A program made the translations under genes and the position numbers. From the NCBI RefSeq assembly GCF_041075285.1, contig NZ_CP163512.1:930001-994000 (forward strand): a stretch of 64,000 nucleotides of DNA. The letters are read 5' to 3'. Position 1 is the stretch's first letter; every line of letters starts with the position of its first letter. The notes beneath the pieces were generated by a model. The model saw only the letters and a program-made list of their open reading frames with translations, was not told where the DNA came from and did no database searches. This document shows, in pieces, positions 18,630 through 28,908 of this stretch. The stretch comes from Providencia rettgeri (GTDB lineage Bacteria > Pseudomonadota > Gammaproteobacteria > Enterobacterales > Enterobacteriaceae).

Positions 18630-20105
18630 ATGATACCCGTCGTAGCGCTGGTAGGGCGTCCAAACGTAGGAAAATCCACGTTATTTAACCGTTTAACCCG
18701 TACCCGTGACGCATTAGTAGCGGACTTTCCTGGTCTGACTCGTGATCGTAAATATGGACGCGCTGAAGTGGAAGGGCATGAGTTCATTATTATTGACACG
18801 GGTGGTATCGATGGGACTGAAGAAGGTGTGGAAACACACATGGCCGCGCAATCCTTACAGGCTATTGAAGAAGCAGACATCGTACTTTTTATGGTTGATG
18901 CCCGCGCGGGTCTAATGCCTGCGGATGAAGGTATTGCTAAGCACTTACGTAGTCGCAAGAAAAAAACCTATTTAGTGGCAAATAAAACTGATGGTATTGA
19001 TGTTACCACAGCAATTGGTGATTTCTATTCTCTTGGCTTAGGTGAAATCCACCCGATTGCTGCTTCCCACGGTCGTGGTGTTACACAATTGATTGAGCAA
19101 TCATTAAAGCCGTTTATTGTTGAAGATGAAGAAGTTGAGTTAACGGAAGAAGAAGAAAATGCCGCCTATTGGGCTGAGTTAGAAGCGAAAGGCGAACTCG
19201 CAGAAGACGACGAAGACGATTTTGACCCAACAACGTTGCCGATTAAGCTCGCAATTGTTGGCCGCCCTAATGTGGGTAAATCAACGCTAACAAACCGTAT
19301 TTTAGGCGAAGAGCGTGTGGTGGTATTCGATATGCCGGGCACGACTCGCGATAGTATCTATATCCCAATGGAACGGGATGATCGCGAGTACATTCTTATT
19401 GATACGGCAGGGGTGCGTAAACGTGGGAAAGTCACCGAAACCGTTGAAAAATTCTCTGTTATTAAAACGCTACAAGCCATTGAAGATGCTAACGTTGTTT
19501 TATTAGTTATCGATGCGCGAGAAGGCATTTCAGACCAAGATCTATCTTTACTTGGCTTTATTTTGAATGCTGGTCGTTCATTGGTGATTGCGGTGAATAA
19601 ATGGGATGGTATGAAGCCTGAAGATCGTGAACACGTGAAAGATATGCTTGAATTGCGTCTTGGTTTTGTTGATTTCGCGCGTATTCACTTTATCTCTGCA
19701 TTACACGGCAGCGGTGTGGGTAACTTATTTGAATCTGTTCAAGAAGCCTATGAATCCGCAACGCGCCGCGTTGGTACAGCATTACTGACCCGTATCATGA
19801 AAATGGCGGAAGATGAGCATCAACCGCCGATGATCCGCGGTCGCCGTGTGAAAATGAAATACGCGCATGCTGGCGGGCATAACCCACCGATTGTGGTGAT
19901 CCACGGGAATCAAGTCTCTGATTTACCAGATAGCTATAAACGTTATCTGATGAACTATTTCCGTCGTTCATTGCAAGTCATGGGGACGCCAATTCGTATC
20001 CTATTTAAAGAGGGTGAAAACCCGTATGCGGATAAGAAAAATAAACTGACAGCAACGCAATTACGTAAACGTAAGCGTTTGATGCAGCATTTGAAAAAAC
20101 GTTAA
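18630..20105 (+). CDS. der: Ribosome biogenesis GTPase Der (EngA)
   Basis: Tandem-G-domain GTPase needed for 50S subunit maturation. 491 aa. P-loops GRPNVGKS occur at about residues 8-15 and again about 215-222, with NKTD and NKWD specificity motifs and an acidic linker (about 160-205); the C-terminal KH-like domain ends in a Lys/Arg-rich tail. The frame is open to a GTG at 18615, but the ATG at 18630 with GAGG nine bases upstream fits the E. coli start [14 protein letters not shown] and is chosen. Confidence 0.96.
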   Translation: MIPVVALVGRPNVGKSTLFNRLTRTRDALVADFPGLTRDRKYGRAEVEGHEFIIIDTGGIDGTEEGVETHMAAQSLQAIEEADIVLFMVDARAGLMPADEGIAKHLRSRKKKTYLVANKTDGIDVTTAIGDFYSLGLGEIHPIAASHGRGVTQLIEQSLKPFIVEDEEVELTEEEENAAYWAELEAKGELAEDDEDDFDPTTLPIKLAIVGRPNVGKSTLTNRILGEERVVVFDMPGTTRDSIYIPMERDDREYILIDTAGVRKRGKVTETVEKFSVIKTLQAIEDANVVLLVIDAREGISDQDLSLLGFILNAGRSLVIAVNKWDGMKPEDREHVKDMLELRLGFVDFARIHFISALHGSGVGNLFESVQEAYESATRRVGTALLTRIMKMAEDEHQPPMIRGRRVKMKYAHAGGHNPPIVVIHGNQVSDLPDSYKRYLMNYFRRSLQVMGTPIRILFKEGENPYADKKNKLTATQLRKRKRLMQHLKKR

Positions 20106-20141
20106 TATGTCATTAAGGTACATTTAACCTTAATCGACATC

Positions 20142-20176
20142 AAAGCCGTAACATATCAACCTGTTACGGCTTTTTG
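20142..20176 (+). terminator. Terminator after der
   Basis: Stem AAAGCCGTAACA (20142-20153) / TGTTACGGCTTT followed by TTGTTAT. A second small stem ATTAAGGT/ACCTTAAT lies just upstream. Confidence 0.85.
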
Positions 20177-20277
20177 TTATATTACCTATTGACAGTTTTA
20201 GCGACTAAAGCGCAAACCCGTTCGGCCAATAATGAATAACAATGGTGTCGACGGATCATCAATGATTGAGGGAATTT

Positions 20278-21153
20278 ATGGATACTCGTTCTTCTACACG
20301 TTTAAATAAATATATTAGTGAAAGCGGAATTTGCTCAAGGCGTGAAGCTGACCGTTATATTGAGCAGGGAAATGTATTTATTAATGGTAAACGTGCAGGC
20401 ATTGGTGATCAAGTTTTCTCCGGTGATGTGGTGAAAGTTAATGGACAATTGATTGAGCCTCGTAATGAAGAAGATTTAGTCCTTATTGCTCTCAATAAGC
20501 CTGTGGGGATAGTCAGTACGACAGAAAGCGGTGAAAAAGATAATATTGTTGATTATGTGAATCACAGTACCCGCATTTTTCCGATTGGTCGCTTAGATAA
20601 AGACTCTCAAGGCCTGATTTTTTTGACCAATCATGGGGATTTAGTCAATAAAATTTTGCGTGCGGGTAATTCTCACGAGAAAGAGTACCTTGTGACGGTG
20701 AATAAACCTATCACTGATGAGTTTATTCGTGGCATGGGGGCTGGTGTCCCTATTTTGGGCACAATGACTAAAAAGTGTAAGGTGAAAAAAGAAGCCCCGT
20801 TTGTTTTTCGCATTACCCTTGTTCAAGGACTCAATCGGCAAATTCGTCGCATGTGTGAGTACTTTGGCTTTGAAGTGACAAAGCTCGAACGCATTCGTAT
20901 TATGAATGTAAAATTAACTGGAATACCGGTAGGTGAATGGCGTGATTTAACGGATGATGAGCTTATTGAATTATTTAATTTGATGGAAAAATCAGAATCC
21001 AATATTAAACCGAAAAAGTCTCAAAAGACGCAAACAACCAGTAAAAGTGGTAGCGGAGCGAAAACTAATACAGGGAATAAACCCAAGGCGAAACCTGAAA
21101 ACCCTACACGTAAAAAATTTACACAACCGGGTCGTAAAAAGAAAAAGCGTTAA
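20278..21153 (+). CDS. rluF: 23S rRNA pseudouridine(2604) synthase RluF
   Basis: Isomerises U2604 of 23S rRNA (and U35 of tRNA-Tyr in E. coli). 291 aa. N-terminal S4 domain ([24 protein letters not shown]), then the RsuA-family catalytic domain with [10 protein letters not shown]; the catalytic Asp is residue 107, as in E. coli. The C-terminal 60 residues are a Lys-rich low-complexity tail ending KKKKR, as in E. coli RluF. ATG 20278 with GAGGGA upstream is preferred to the TTG at 20266. Confidence 0.94.
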   Translation: MDTRSSTRLNKYISESGICSRREADRYIEQGNVFINGKRAGIGDQVFSGDVVKVNGQLIEPRNEEDLVLIALNKPVGIVSTTESGEKDNIVDYVNHSTRIFPIGRLDKDSQGLIFLTNHGDLVNKILRAGNSHEKEYLVTVNKPITDEFIRGMGAGVPILGTMTKKCKVKKEAPFVFRITLVQGLNRQIRRMCEYFGFEVTKLERIRIMNVKLTGIPVGEWRDLTDDELIELFNLMEKSESNIKPKKSQKTQTTSKSGSGAKTNTGNKPKAKPENPTRKKFTQPGRKKKKR

Positions 21154-21292
21154 CGTGTGGGTTTAGTTAAAAATACACTGGAATACAAGGCTGAATGATT
21201 GGGCATTAGATTTGCTTAAACATCGGCCTTTTATATCAATAACATTAAAAAAAGTGAGTGATCAACGTGTTCTTACGGCATTAGCTTGTGAT

Positions 21293-22435
21293 TTACGATG
21301 AATGTTTATCGAATACCAATCCAACATTTTCCCAACTTTTTTGTGTCTGAAAGGCAATTTTTTCGCCAAATAGTTTGCGCGCATTATTTATGGTTGCAGT
21401 TGCAAACTGTTTGAAGTTAGAGGTGGATGTGACCTTAGGATCTGAAACCGCAGCTATCCAGATTTTCCCCGCAATATCCCACGTGTTTCCACCTAATTCT
21501 GTGGCTAATAAATAGAATGCCCGGTTGGGAATACCTGAATTGATATGAACACCACCGTTATCTACGGTATAAGGTAAATTCTGGTAGTCATCCATATGGG
21601 CAACTTGCGGATCTTTATTGTATCTTGAGAAATAATATGCGCTGCCAGGTTTAGACATTGAACGCAGGGCGGGCGCTTTTACTTTATTAATAAAAAGATT
21701 TTCCCCGAGTAACCAATTTGATGTTAAGGCACTTTCGTTGTTTACGAATTGTTTGACCATAATACCGATAACGTCAGCAACAGATTCATTAAGCGCCCCT
21801 GACTGGAAAATATAGTTAAAATTAGCTTTTGAGCTGATGTAACCGTGAGCGAGTTCGTGGGCGATTATGTCAATGTCATTGTAGAATGGACCAAAAGTTT
21901 TTCCATCTCCATCCCCAAAGAAAATAGCTTGAGAATCCCAGAAAGCATTGGCATAGTTTGTTCCATAATGAATAATCGCATTGATATTAGCAGCACAGCC
22001 AAACATTTGATCAATATTTAATTTCTCCTTAAAAAATGTACGAACAGTCCCTACAGAGTCAAAAACATGACCGGCAGGCTTTGATGGGGCTCTGGCATCT
22101 CCTTCACTCATCACAACTTTGTAGTCATCATAGAGCATGTGTTCATCGCTAGACAGTTTGTCCTGCTGGCAAATAGGAAGATCTGAGTGATTGTGGCTAG
22201 TATGGGCAACAGGTTGTTGGGCATCACGTATAACACGGTTATAGTTATTATCGGTACTCACACTACACTGGGATAACAAGTTACGCTGACGTTGGACTTC
22301 TTCATCGGTATAGACACGGCTCATCATATCATTGATATGTATTAGTGTGGATTTAAGTCCAACTGAGTCATTTTCAGTAATGAGGTTAGACACTAAACAT
22401 GGGGATAGTAATGAACGGGCAAGGATGTGACTCAT
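21293..22435 (-). CDS. M4-family metalloprotease, protealysin/grimelysin-like
   Basis: Thermolysin-type zinc protease of about 380 aa. Zinc motif HELAHG with His193, Glu194 and His197, third ligand Glu217 in ALNESVADVIG, and the active-site histidine His297 in NGGVHINSGIPNRAFYL. The N-terminal part is short, without a signal peptide, and contains a small propeptide-like segment, the layout of Serratia protealysin rather than secreted thermolysins. Those homologues act inside or leak from the cell and cleave actin in host cells. The start at 22435 has GGAG eight bases upstream; the frame is open to 22453. No gene for the cognate inhibitor emfourin, often next to protealysin genes, is visible on either side. 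Confidence 0.88.
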   Translation of the reverse strand: MSHILARSLLSPCLVSNLITENDSVGLKSTLIHINDMMSRVYTDEEVQRQRNLLSQCSVSTDNNYNRVIRDAQQPVAHTSHNHSDLPICQQDKLSSDEHMLYDDYKVVMSEGDARAPSKPAGHVFDSVGTVRTFFKEKLNIDQMFGCAANINAIIHYGTNYANAFWDSQAIFFGDGDGKTFGPFYNDIDIIAHELAHGYISSKANFNYIFQSGALNESVADVIGIMVKQFVNNESALTSNWLLGENLFINKVKAPALRSMSKPGSAYYFSRYNKDPQVAHMDDYQNLPYTVDNGGVHINSGIPNRAFYLLATELGGNTWDIAGKIWIAAVSDPKVTSTSNFKQFATATINNARKLFGEKIAFQTQKSWENVGLVFDKHSS

Positions 22436-22593
22436 GATATAACTCCATTTCAATTGGGTGAAATGGAATCATAATCGGTTATGTTATTATTGTAACTATA
22501 TGATATCTAAGCTATTAAATTAGTAACTGTTGTTTTTTATCAGAAAGGTAAAATATCATTTTTCTACCTTTCTATATAAGTTAATACTATTAA

Positions 22594-23511
22594 TTATGGT
22601 GATAGCCACTCTTTACCCGATATTAAAAAGTCAGTATAGAGTTTTGCTTCGGCGCTCTGCGGTTCAGGGTGATAGTCATACTGCCAGCGAACAAGTGGGG
22701 GCATAGACATTAAGATTGATTCAGTCCGACCACCACTTTGTAAGCCAAATAATGTCCCTCTATCCCAAACAAGATTAAATTCCACATAACGACCACGACG
22801 ATATAATTGAAACTGCCGTTCACGTTCACCCCATGAATAGTCCCGTCGTTTTTCAACAATGGGCACATAAGCGTGTAAAAAACCATTGCCGACCGCTTGG
22901 GTGAAGTTAAAACAGTGTTCAAACCCGCCTTGATTAAGGTCATCATAAAACAGACCGCCGACACCTCGTGGCTCATTTCTGTGTTTTAAGAAGAAATATT
23001 CATCACACCAATGCTTATATTTTGGATAGATATCCTCCCCAAAGGGAAGGCACAAATCGCGTGCGACCGTATGCCAATGGATAACATCTTCAGTAAAACC
23101 ATAATAGGGCGTTAAATCAAAGCCACCACCAAACCACCAAACAGGATCTTCTCCCTCTTTTTCGGCAATAAAAAAGCGAACATTGGCGTGCGTAGTTGGG
23201 ATATAAGGGTTTAGTGGGTGGATAACAAGAGAAACCCCCATCGCTTGGTAGCTACGACCTGCAAGCTCAGGACGGTGCGCAGATGCAGAAGCAGGAAGTT
23301 GTGCACCTTTAATATGCGAAAAATTGACACCCGTCTGTTCAAAAAGTGAGCCATTAGTTAAAACGCGACTACGTCCGCCGCCACCTTCAGCGCGTTCCCA
23401 TGTTTGCTCTAGAAAAGTTTCCTTACCATCTAGCTCAGTGATTTTTTTGCAAATAGTTTCTTGTAAGCTTAGCAAATAAGCTTTTACACGATTAATATCT
23501 GGGTAATTCAT
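22594..23511 (-). CDS. hemF: Oxygen-dependent coproporphyrinogen III oxidase
   Basis: Heme pathway enzyme that decarboxylates coproporphyrinogen III to protoporphyrinogen IX using O2. 305 aa (E. coli 299). Typical stretches are [41 protein letters not shown] and the C-terminal [18 protein letters not shown]. In E. coli amiA lies just before hemF; here the adjacent divergent gene is ypeA and amiA is absent. Confidence 0.96.
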   Translation of the reverse strand: MNYPDINRVKAYLLSLQETICKKITELDGKETFLEQTWERAEGGGGRSRVLTNGSLFEQTGVNFSHIKGAQLPASASAHRPELAGRSYQAMGVSLVIHPLNPYIPTTHANVRFFIAEKEGEDPVWWFGGGFDLTPYYGFTEDVIHWHTVARDLCLPFGEDIYPKYKHWCDEYFFLKHRNEPRGVGGLFYDDLNQGGFEHCFNFTQAVGNGFLHAYVPIVEKRRDYSWGERERQFQLYRRGRYVEFNLVWDRGTLFGLQSGGRTESILMSMPPLVRWQYDYHPEPQSAEAKLYTDFLISGKEWLSP

Positions 23512-23647
23512 TGTTTTCTAATAAAACCAAAGGGAAAAAATAATGAATAAAGTATACCTGTTTAAGGTAAAAAAGGCATATTGAATATTGATTGTGTTGT
23601 AAAACAAGTGATAATGACAGGAAGATTAGTTTAAACAGGCAAATGTT

Positions 23648-24079
23648 ATGGAAATACGGATCTTCCGCCAAAGTGATTATGAGGATGTACTGACATTATG
23701 GGAGCGTTGTTCCCTAATTGAATTTTCAGGGGATCCTGAACTTGACATCGAACGTAAATTACAATGTGGTGCAGACTTGTTTTTAGTTGCAGAAGTAACT
23801 GGGGAAGTTGTTGGCACTATTATGGGCGGTTATGATGGTATTCGTGGCACCGCCGTTTATCTTGCTGTACACCCTGATTTCCGTGGGCGGGGGATCGCGA
23901 ATGCGTTAGTCAGCCGACTGGAGAAAAAATTAATTGCCCGAGGGTGTGGCAGAATAGAATTATTAGTGAATGAAGAATTCGATGCTGCTATCACCATGTT
24001 TGAAAAAATGCAGTACGAAGAAGAACAACCAGAACGTTTGATTTATTCGAAAAAATTAACTCACGAAACGGATTTCTAG
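23648..24079 (+). CDS. ypeA: GNAT-family acetyltransferase YpeA
   Basis: 143 aa, a single Gcn5-related N-acetyltransferase domain. The acetyl-CoA loop is [14 protein letters not shown]; the N-terminus [21 protein letters not shown] matches E. coli YpeA. Substrate unknown. Divergent from hemF, and followed by yfeY, keeping the E. coli ypeA-yfeY-yfeX neighbourhood although yfeZ is missing. Confidence 0.92.
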   Translation: MEIRIFRQSDYEDVLTLWERCSLIEFSGDPELDIERKLQCGADLFLVAEVTGEVVGTIMGGYDGIRGTAVYLAVHPDFRGRGIANALVSRLEKKLIARGCGRIELLVNEEFDAAITMFEKMQYEEEQPERLIYSKKLTHETDF

Positions 24080-24169
24080 GTTAATTGCTATTTGTTGTTT
24101 CATTGATTTGAATGTTTCGGCAAATAGATTGTCACAATATGCATTATGCGACGAATTAAAGAGGATGAT

Positions 24170-24775
24170 ATGTCCCAACATGCAAAATTAAATAACGCTC
24201 AGTGCCTTAGCAAGACATTAAAAGTTTCCCTTTTGGGCTCAATATTCCTGTTATCGGGATGTGCTGGGTTTAAATTTTTCTCACCATCGACTTGGTTTAG
24301 TAGCCCATTGATGGTGTCGAGTTCAGGGCTTGGTGAAGTGACCCACTTTACCCCTATGCAGGTGGATACCGTTAAAAAACAATTGGATGACCGTTACTCT
24401 ATTCGCAGTGGAATGCAAATGGAAAACGGTGAAGTGGTCACGATTTTTCAAGGCATTGATGACGATAAAGTGAAAGTTGAGATTATTGGTCCTGAGCATG
24501 GTTATGTTTCTCGAATTGTGGTGAGTGATCCCGATATTGTGACAGAGTGGGGCCCCAAAATTGGTACGCCATTTAGTGATATTTACGATAAAGCCTTTGG
24601 CGTATGTGGGTTGGGCGAACGCATAGATAATCTCCCAACCATTGAATGTAACTCACCACAATCTAGCCACGTGGTTTATCGCTTTACAGGTAAATGGCAA
24701 GGACCGGAAGATTTGATGCCATCAGATAACGACCTAAAAGAGTGGGAGATTTCTCAAATCCTTTGGCATAAATAA
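24170..24775 (+). CDS. yfeY: RpoE-regulated lipoprotein YfeY (DUF1131)
   Basis: 201 aa lipoprotein of unknown function; in E. coli its gene is under sigma-E control. Signal peptide with lipobox LLSGC, then a DUF1131 domain (GLGEVTHFTPMQVDTVKKQL ... GKWQGPEDLMPSDNDLKEWEISQILWHK). The frame is open to 24146, but the ATG at 24170 with AGAGG nine bases upstream gives a proper signal peptide and is chosen. Confidence 0.9.
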   Translation: MSQHAKLNNAQCLSKTLKVSLLGSIFLLSGCAGFKFFSPSTWFSSPLMVSSSGLGEVTHFTPMQVDTVKKQLDDRYSIRSGMQMENGEVVTIFQGIDDDKVKVEIIGPEHGYVSRIVVSDPDIVTEWGPKIGTPFSDIYDKAFGVCGLGERIDNLPTIECNSPQSSHVVYRFTGKWQGPEDLMPSDNDLKEWEISQILWHK

Positions 24776-24788
24776 GTCGTTTTCTAAA

Positions 24789-24826
24789 AATACCGTAATT
24801 AATTTAATTAGTTACGGTATTTTTTA
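24789..24826 (+). terminator. Terminator after yfeY
   Basis: Stem AATACCGTAA (24789-24798) / TTACGGTATT (24812-24821) followed by TTTTT. Confidence 0.8.
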
Positions 24827-25022
24827 TCACACCATTATTTTTCTACCGAATTTAAGAAAGAAATTTTCCCCTTTGTTAAATTTTCTTTCTTATAATAGAC
24901 AGCGAAACCTATAAAGCCTTGCGTTAAAACAAGGTGAAGAACACAGCGATAAGGTACGATAACCCTATCGTTTTAGATAACAGATAGGTTAGATAACATA
25001 TTTATTTTACGAGGTTTACCGC

Positions 25023-25922
25023 ATGTCTCATTCTCAAAGTGGTATTTTGAAAGAACATAGTCGTTTCGGTATTTTTATTGAAGCATTGGTGCAAGAAGGT
25101 TCGTTGGATGAAGTCAAAGACGGTTGTAAACGTTTTGTCGATGCTTTAACAAAATTACAAGCGCAATATCCAGATGATCGTCTTGGCGCGGTGATTGCGT
25201 TTGGTTCCGATACGTGGAAGCAATTGGGACGAGCTGGCAGTGCTCCGGAATTAAAACCCTTTCGAGCATTAGGTAAAGGACTAGCCCCTGCAACGCAACG
25301 GGATATGTTTATTCATATTCAATCATTGCGCCATGATATTAACTTTTCTTTAGCACAAGCCGCGTTAAAAGCATTCGGTAAATCTATCAATGTGGTTGAA
25401 GAAATACATGGATTCCGTTGGGTTGAAGATCGCGATTTAAGTGGCTTTATTGATGGTACAGAAAACCCACAAGGGGAAGAAATTGCCGAAGTGACTTTAA
25501 TTGATGAAGGAAACGATAAAGGCGGAAGCTATGTTTTAGTTCAACGCTATGAGCACGACTTAACCAAGTGGGACCGTTTCTCTGAACACGAACAAGAAAA
25601 AATGATTGGTCGCACGAAGAAAGACAGTGTTGAATTGGATGAAAATGCTCGTAATGTGACTTCTCACGTTTCACGTGTAGTGATTGAAGAAGAGGGTGAA
25701 GAGCTCGAAGTGATGCGCCACAGCTTGCCGTATGGTACAGCGAGCGGTAAGCACGGGCTATTTTTTATTGCCTACTGTGCAAGATTGCACAATATTGAAC
25801 AGCAACTGTTAAGTATGTTCGGTGAAAAAGATGGTAAATATGATGATCTGTTACGCATGACTAAAGCCGTTTCAGGTAGCTATTATTACGCACCTTCCAT
25901 TGAAATACTACTTGCGTTATAA
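25023..25922 (+). CDS. yfeX: Dyp-type peroxidase YfeX
   Basis: Heme peroxidase of the dye-decolorising class, 299 aa as in E. coli, cytosolic. The class motif GxxDG is GFIDGTENP with distal Asp144, and the proximal heme ligand is His215 (VTSHVSR), the same number as in E. coli YfeX. Reported activities for the family include porphyrinogen oxidation; deferrochelation is debated. SD GAGG before ATG. It has a 245-bp leader after the yfeY terminator and so probably its own promoter. Confidence 0.94.
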   Translation: MSHSQSGILKEHSRFGIFIEALVQEGSLDEVKDGCKRFVDALTKLQAQYPDDRLGAVIAFGSDTWKQLGRAGSAPELKPFRALGKGLAPATQRDMFIHIQSLRHDINFSLAQAALKAFGKSINVVEEIHGFRWVEDRDLSGFIDGTENPQGEEIAEVTLIDEGNDKGGSYVLVQRYEHDLTKWDRFSEHEQEKMIGRTKKDSVELDENARNVTSHVSRVVIEEEGEELEVMRHSLPYGTASGKHGLFFIAYCARLHNIEQQLLSMFGEKDGKYDDLLRMTKAVSGSYYYAPSIEILLAL

Positions 25923-25932
25923 ATGACTCCTT

Positions 25933-25965
25933 GCCGCACGGATGCGGCGATTTCCTTATTTTTTA
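25933..25965 (+). terminator. Probable terminator after yfeX
   Basis: Short GC stem GCCGCA (25933-25938) / TGCGGC (25943-25948) with a T-rich tail to 25964. Confidence 0.55.
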
Positions 25966-26193
25966 ACTTCTTCCCTGTTTTTATCACCGTATCGATAAAT
26001 TCACCGCTATCCTTGAACCAACTTCATAAGTTTAACTATCTGATAATAAAAAAGATTTAATTGCTTATTTCCTTCCTTTCTTTGTTATTCCAATTTGATA
26101 TATTAAAATGTGATTGATAGCTACACAGTTATAACCAAAACCGCTACAGTGAACTCATTCAGATATTTTGCTTTAGTGATAAATGGGGATGAC

Positions 26194-27216
26194 ATGAAAA
26201 CACATTTTTTGAAGAAAACTGCTTTAGCTAGTTTAGCTACCCTGTCTTTTTTAGGTAGCCCGCATTTATTCGCTGCTGAACTCCTTAATAGTTCATATGA
26301 TATTGCCCGTGAATTATTTGTGGCCCTTAATCCCACCTTTGAAAAGCAGTGGAATGAGGCTCACCCTAATGACAAATTAACTATCAAACAGTCTCATGCG
26401 GGTTCATCAAAGCAAGCCTTGGCTATTTTGCAAGGGTTGAAAGCCGATGTCGTGACCTATAACCAAGTCACTGATGTACAAATTTTACATGATAAAGGCA
26501 ATTTAATTCCTGCTGATTGGCAAGCGCGTTTACCCAATAATAGTTCCCCATATTATTCCACGATGGCTTTTTTAGTGCGTAAAGGTAACCCGAAAGGGAT
26601 TAAAACGTGGGACGACCTTGTTCGTAGCGATGTAAAGTTGATTTTCCCAAACCCCAAAACATCCGGTAATGGTCGTTATACCTACCTTGCCGCGTGGGGC
26701 GCATTTGACCAAGAAAATAAAGGGGATACTACAAAAACACGTGAACAAATGAAGCAGTTCCTCAAAAATGTGGAAGTATTTGATACTGGCGGTCGTGGTG
26801 CAACAACCTCATTTATTGAACGGGGTCTTGGGGATGTATTGATCAGTTTTGAGTCTGAGGTGAACAATATCCGCTCACAATACGGGGAAACTGATTATGA
26901 AGTGATCGTGCCTCCTGTCGATATTTTAGCGGAATTCCCTGTGGCTTGGGTGGACAAAAATGTACAAAAAAACGGGACAGAAGAGGTTGCGAAAGCCTAT
27001 TTAAATTATTTATACAGCCCGCAAGCGCAGGAAATTATTACGAACTTTAATTATCGAGTGAATGATAAAGCGGTGATGGAAGCAAACAAAAGCAAATTCC
27101 CAGAAACGAAATTATTTACTGTTGAATCTCAATTTGAGAGTTGGCCAAAAGTGATGGATGTCCATTTCTCAACAGGAGGGGAGTTTGATGAATTAATGGC
27201 ACAAGGGCGCCGTTAA
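26194..27216 (+). CDS. cysP: Thiosulfate/sulfate-binding periplasmic protein CysP
   Basis: Substrate-binding protein of the sulfate/thiosulfate ABC importer, 340 aa. Signal peptide about 1-27 (cleavage near [10 protein letters not shown]), then the sulfate-binding fold with [28 protein letters not shown] and [18 protein letters not shown]. The frame is open to 26110 but the ATG at 26194 behind GGGGATG gives the correct signal peptide. cysP-cysT-cysW-cysA are translationally coupled by overlaps, as in E. coli; the 270-bp upstream gap should hold the CysB-controlled promoter. Confidence 0.96.
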   Translation: MKTHFLKKTALASLATLSFLGSPHLFAAELLNSSYDIARELFVALNPTFEKQWNEAHPNDKLTIKQSHAGSSKQALAILQGLKADVVTYNQVTDVQILHDKGNLIPADWQARLPNNSSPYYSTMAFLVRKGNPKGIKTWDDLVRSDVKLIFPNPKTSGNGRYTYLAAWGAFDQENKGDTTKTREQMKQFLKNVEVFDTGGRGATTSFIERGLGDVLISFESEVNNIRSQYGETDYEVIVPPVDILAEFPVAWVDKNVQKNGTEEVAKAYLNYLYSPQAQEIITNFNYRVNDKAVMEANKSKFPETKLFTVESQFESWPKVMDVHFSTGGEFDELMAQGRR

Positions 27217-28046
27217 TGAATCGGTCTGGAAAGCGTTTTTTGCCGGGCTTTGGCCTAACGCTGGGGAGTAGCTTGTTTTATACCTGTTTAATTTTGCTAC
27301 TACCAATGAGTGCGTTAGTGATCCAGCTCTCGGAAATGACATGGCAACAGTACTGGGCGGTGATCAGTTACCCGCAGGTGGTTGCCGCTTATAAAGTGAC
27401 ATTATTGTCTGCGTTAGTCGCAAGCTTATTTAATGCCGTGTTTGGGTTGTTATTGGCATGGATTTTAACGCGCTATCGTTTTCCAGGTAGAACATTATTA
27501 GACGGTTTAGTGGATTTACCCTTTGCCTTGCCAACAGCAGTAGCTGGGTTAACACTGGCGACCTTGTTTGCCACGTCTGGGTGGTATGGCCAATATCTTC
27601 ATCAGTTTGATATCAAAGTGGTGAATACTTGGTTAGGGATTGCGGTTGCAATGGCCTTTACCAGTATTCCTTTTGTCGTGCGGACGGTACAGCCTGTATT
27701 GGAAGAGCTAGGACCTGAATATGAAGAGGCTGCACAGACATTAGGTGCGAGCCGTTGGCAAACGTTTCGCCGAGTGATTATGCCTGAACTTTCCCCGGCA
27801 TTGCTTGCGGGAACCGTTTTGTCATTCACACGTAGTCTGGGGGAATTTGGTGCAATTATCTTTATTGCAGGGAATATTGCTTGGCAAACAGAAGTGGTTT
27901 CTTTAATGATTTTTAGCCAGTTACAGCAATTTGATTACCCTGCGGCAAGTGCGGTTGCATCCGTTATATTAGCCGTCTCGTTACTGCTGTTATTCAGTGT
28001 TAATTTAGTACAAAGTCGTTTCGGCAAACGTCTAGGGGGGAAATAA
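27216..28046 (+). CDS. cysU: Sulfate/thiosulfate ABC transporter permease CysT (CysU)
   Basis: 276 aa polytopic inner membrane permease with about six TM helices and the ABC-permease EAA loop (EEAAQTLGASRWQTFRRVIMPELSPALLAG). Pairs with CysW in the importer. Its ATG overlaps the cysP stop codon (TAATG), indicating translational coupling. Confidence 0.96.
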   Translation: MNRSGKRFLPGFGLTLGSSLFYTCLILLLPMSALVIQLSEMTWQQYWAVISYPQVVAAYKVTLLSALVASLFNAVFGLLLAWILTRYRFPGRTLLDGLVDLPFALPTAVAGLTLATLFATSGWYGQYLHQFDIKVVNTWLGIAVAMAFTSIPFVVRTVQPVLEELGPEYEEAAQTLGASRWQTFRRVIMPELSPALLAGTVLSFTRSLGEFGAIIFIAGNIAWQTEVVSLMIFSQLQQFDYPAASAVASVILAVSLLLLFSVNLVQSRFGKRLGGK

Positions 28047-28906
28047 TGGCGCAAATTACACCGTTACAAACCGCCCAACGCACATCGGTTAACTGGGGAA
28101 AATGGCTGCTAATTGCTGCTGGTATTTTATTTTCCATCCTATTGTTGGTGATCCCTATTATTTGGATTTTTATTACGGCGTTGCAAAAAGGATTAGGTGA
28201 AGTTCTGCTTAATTTATCTAATCCGGATATGCTTCATGCTATTGGATTAACGGTATTAATTGCGTTGATCACGGTTCCCGTTAATTTGATTTTTGGCACG
28301 ATGATGGCGTGGCTAGTGACGCGTTTCCAGTTTCCCGGACGGCAGCTCTTGCTTACATTAGTGGATATTCCTTTTGCCGTTTCCCCCGTTGTTGCAGGGC
28401 TGTTATATCTCCTATTTTATGGTTCAAACAGTTGGCTTGGTGGTTGGCTTGAAGGCTTTGATATCCAAGTCATGTTTTCATGGCCGGGAATGGCATTGGT
28501 CACGATTTTTGTCACTTGTCCATTTGTGGTAAGAGAGTTGGTGCCCTTGATGTTAAGCCAAGGTAGCCAAGAAGATGAGGCCGCAGTATTACTTGGCGCA
28601 TCAGGTTGGAAAATGTTTTGGCGTGTCACGTTACCCAATATTCGCTGGGCGCTGTTATATGGTGTTGTGTTAACCAATGCACGGGCTATTGGCGAATTTG
28701 GTGCGGTGTCGGTAGTTTCAGGGGCGATTCGCGGTGAAACGTACACGTTACCTTTGCAAGTTGAATTATTGCATCAGGATTACAATACTGTTGGTGCTTT
28801 TACTGCGGCGGCTATTCTTGCGCTAATGGCGATTATTACGTTAATCCTTAAAAGCGCGCTGCAATGGCATTTAAGTCGTCAGCAATCTGAATCAGGAGTC
28901 CATTGA
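28046..28906 (+). CDS. cysW: Sulfate/thiosulfate ABC transporter permease CysW
   Basis: 286 aa second permease subunit. TM helices throughout and an EAA loop DEAAVLLGASGWKMFWRVTLPNIRWALLYG. Start overlaps the cysT stop by TAATG. Its own end overlaps or abuts the cysA start. Confidence 0.96.
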   Translation: MAQITPLQTAQRTSVNWGKWLLIAAGILFSILLLVIPIIWIFITALQKGLGEVLLNLSNPDMLHAIGLTVLIALITVPVNLIFGTMMAWLVTRFQFPGRQLLLTLVDIPFAVSPVVAGLLYLLFYGSNSWLGGWLEGFDIQVMFSWPGMALVTIFVTCPFVVRELVPLMLSQGSQEDEAAVLLGASGWKMFWRVTLPNIRWALLYGVVLTNARAIGEFGAVSVVSGAIRGETYTLPLQVELLHQDYNTVGAFTAAAILALMAIITLILKSALQWHLSRQQSESGVH

Positions 28907-28908
28907 AC

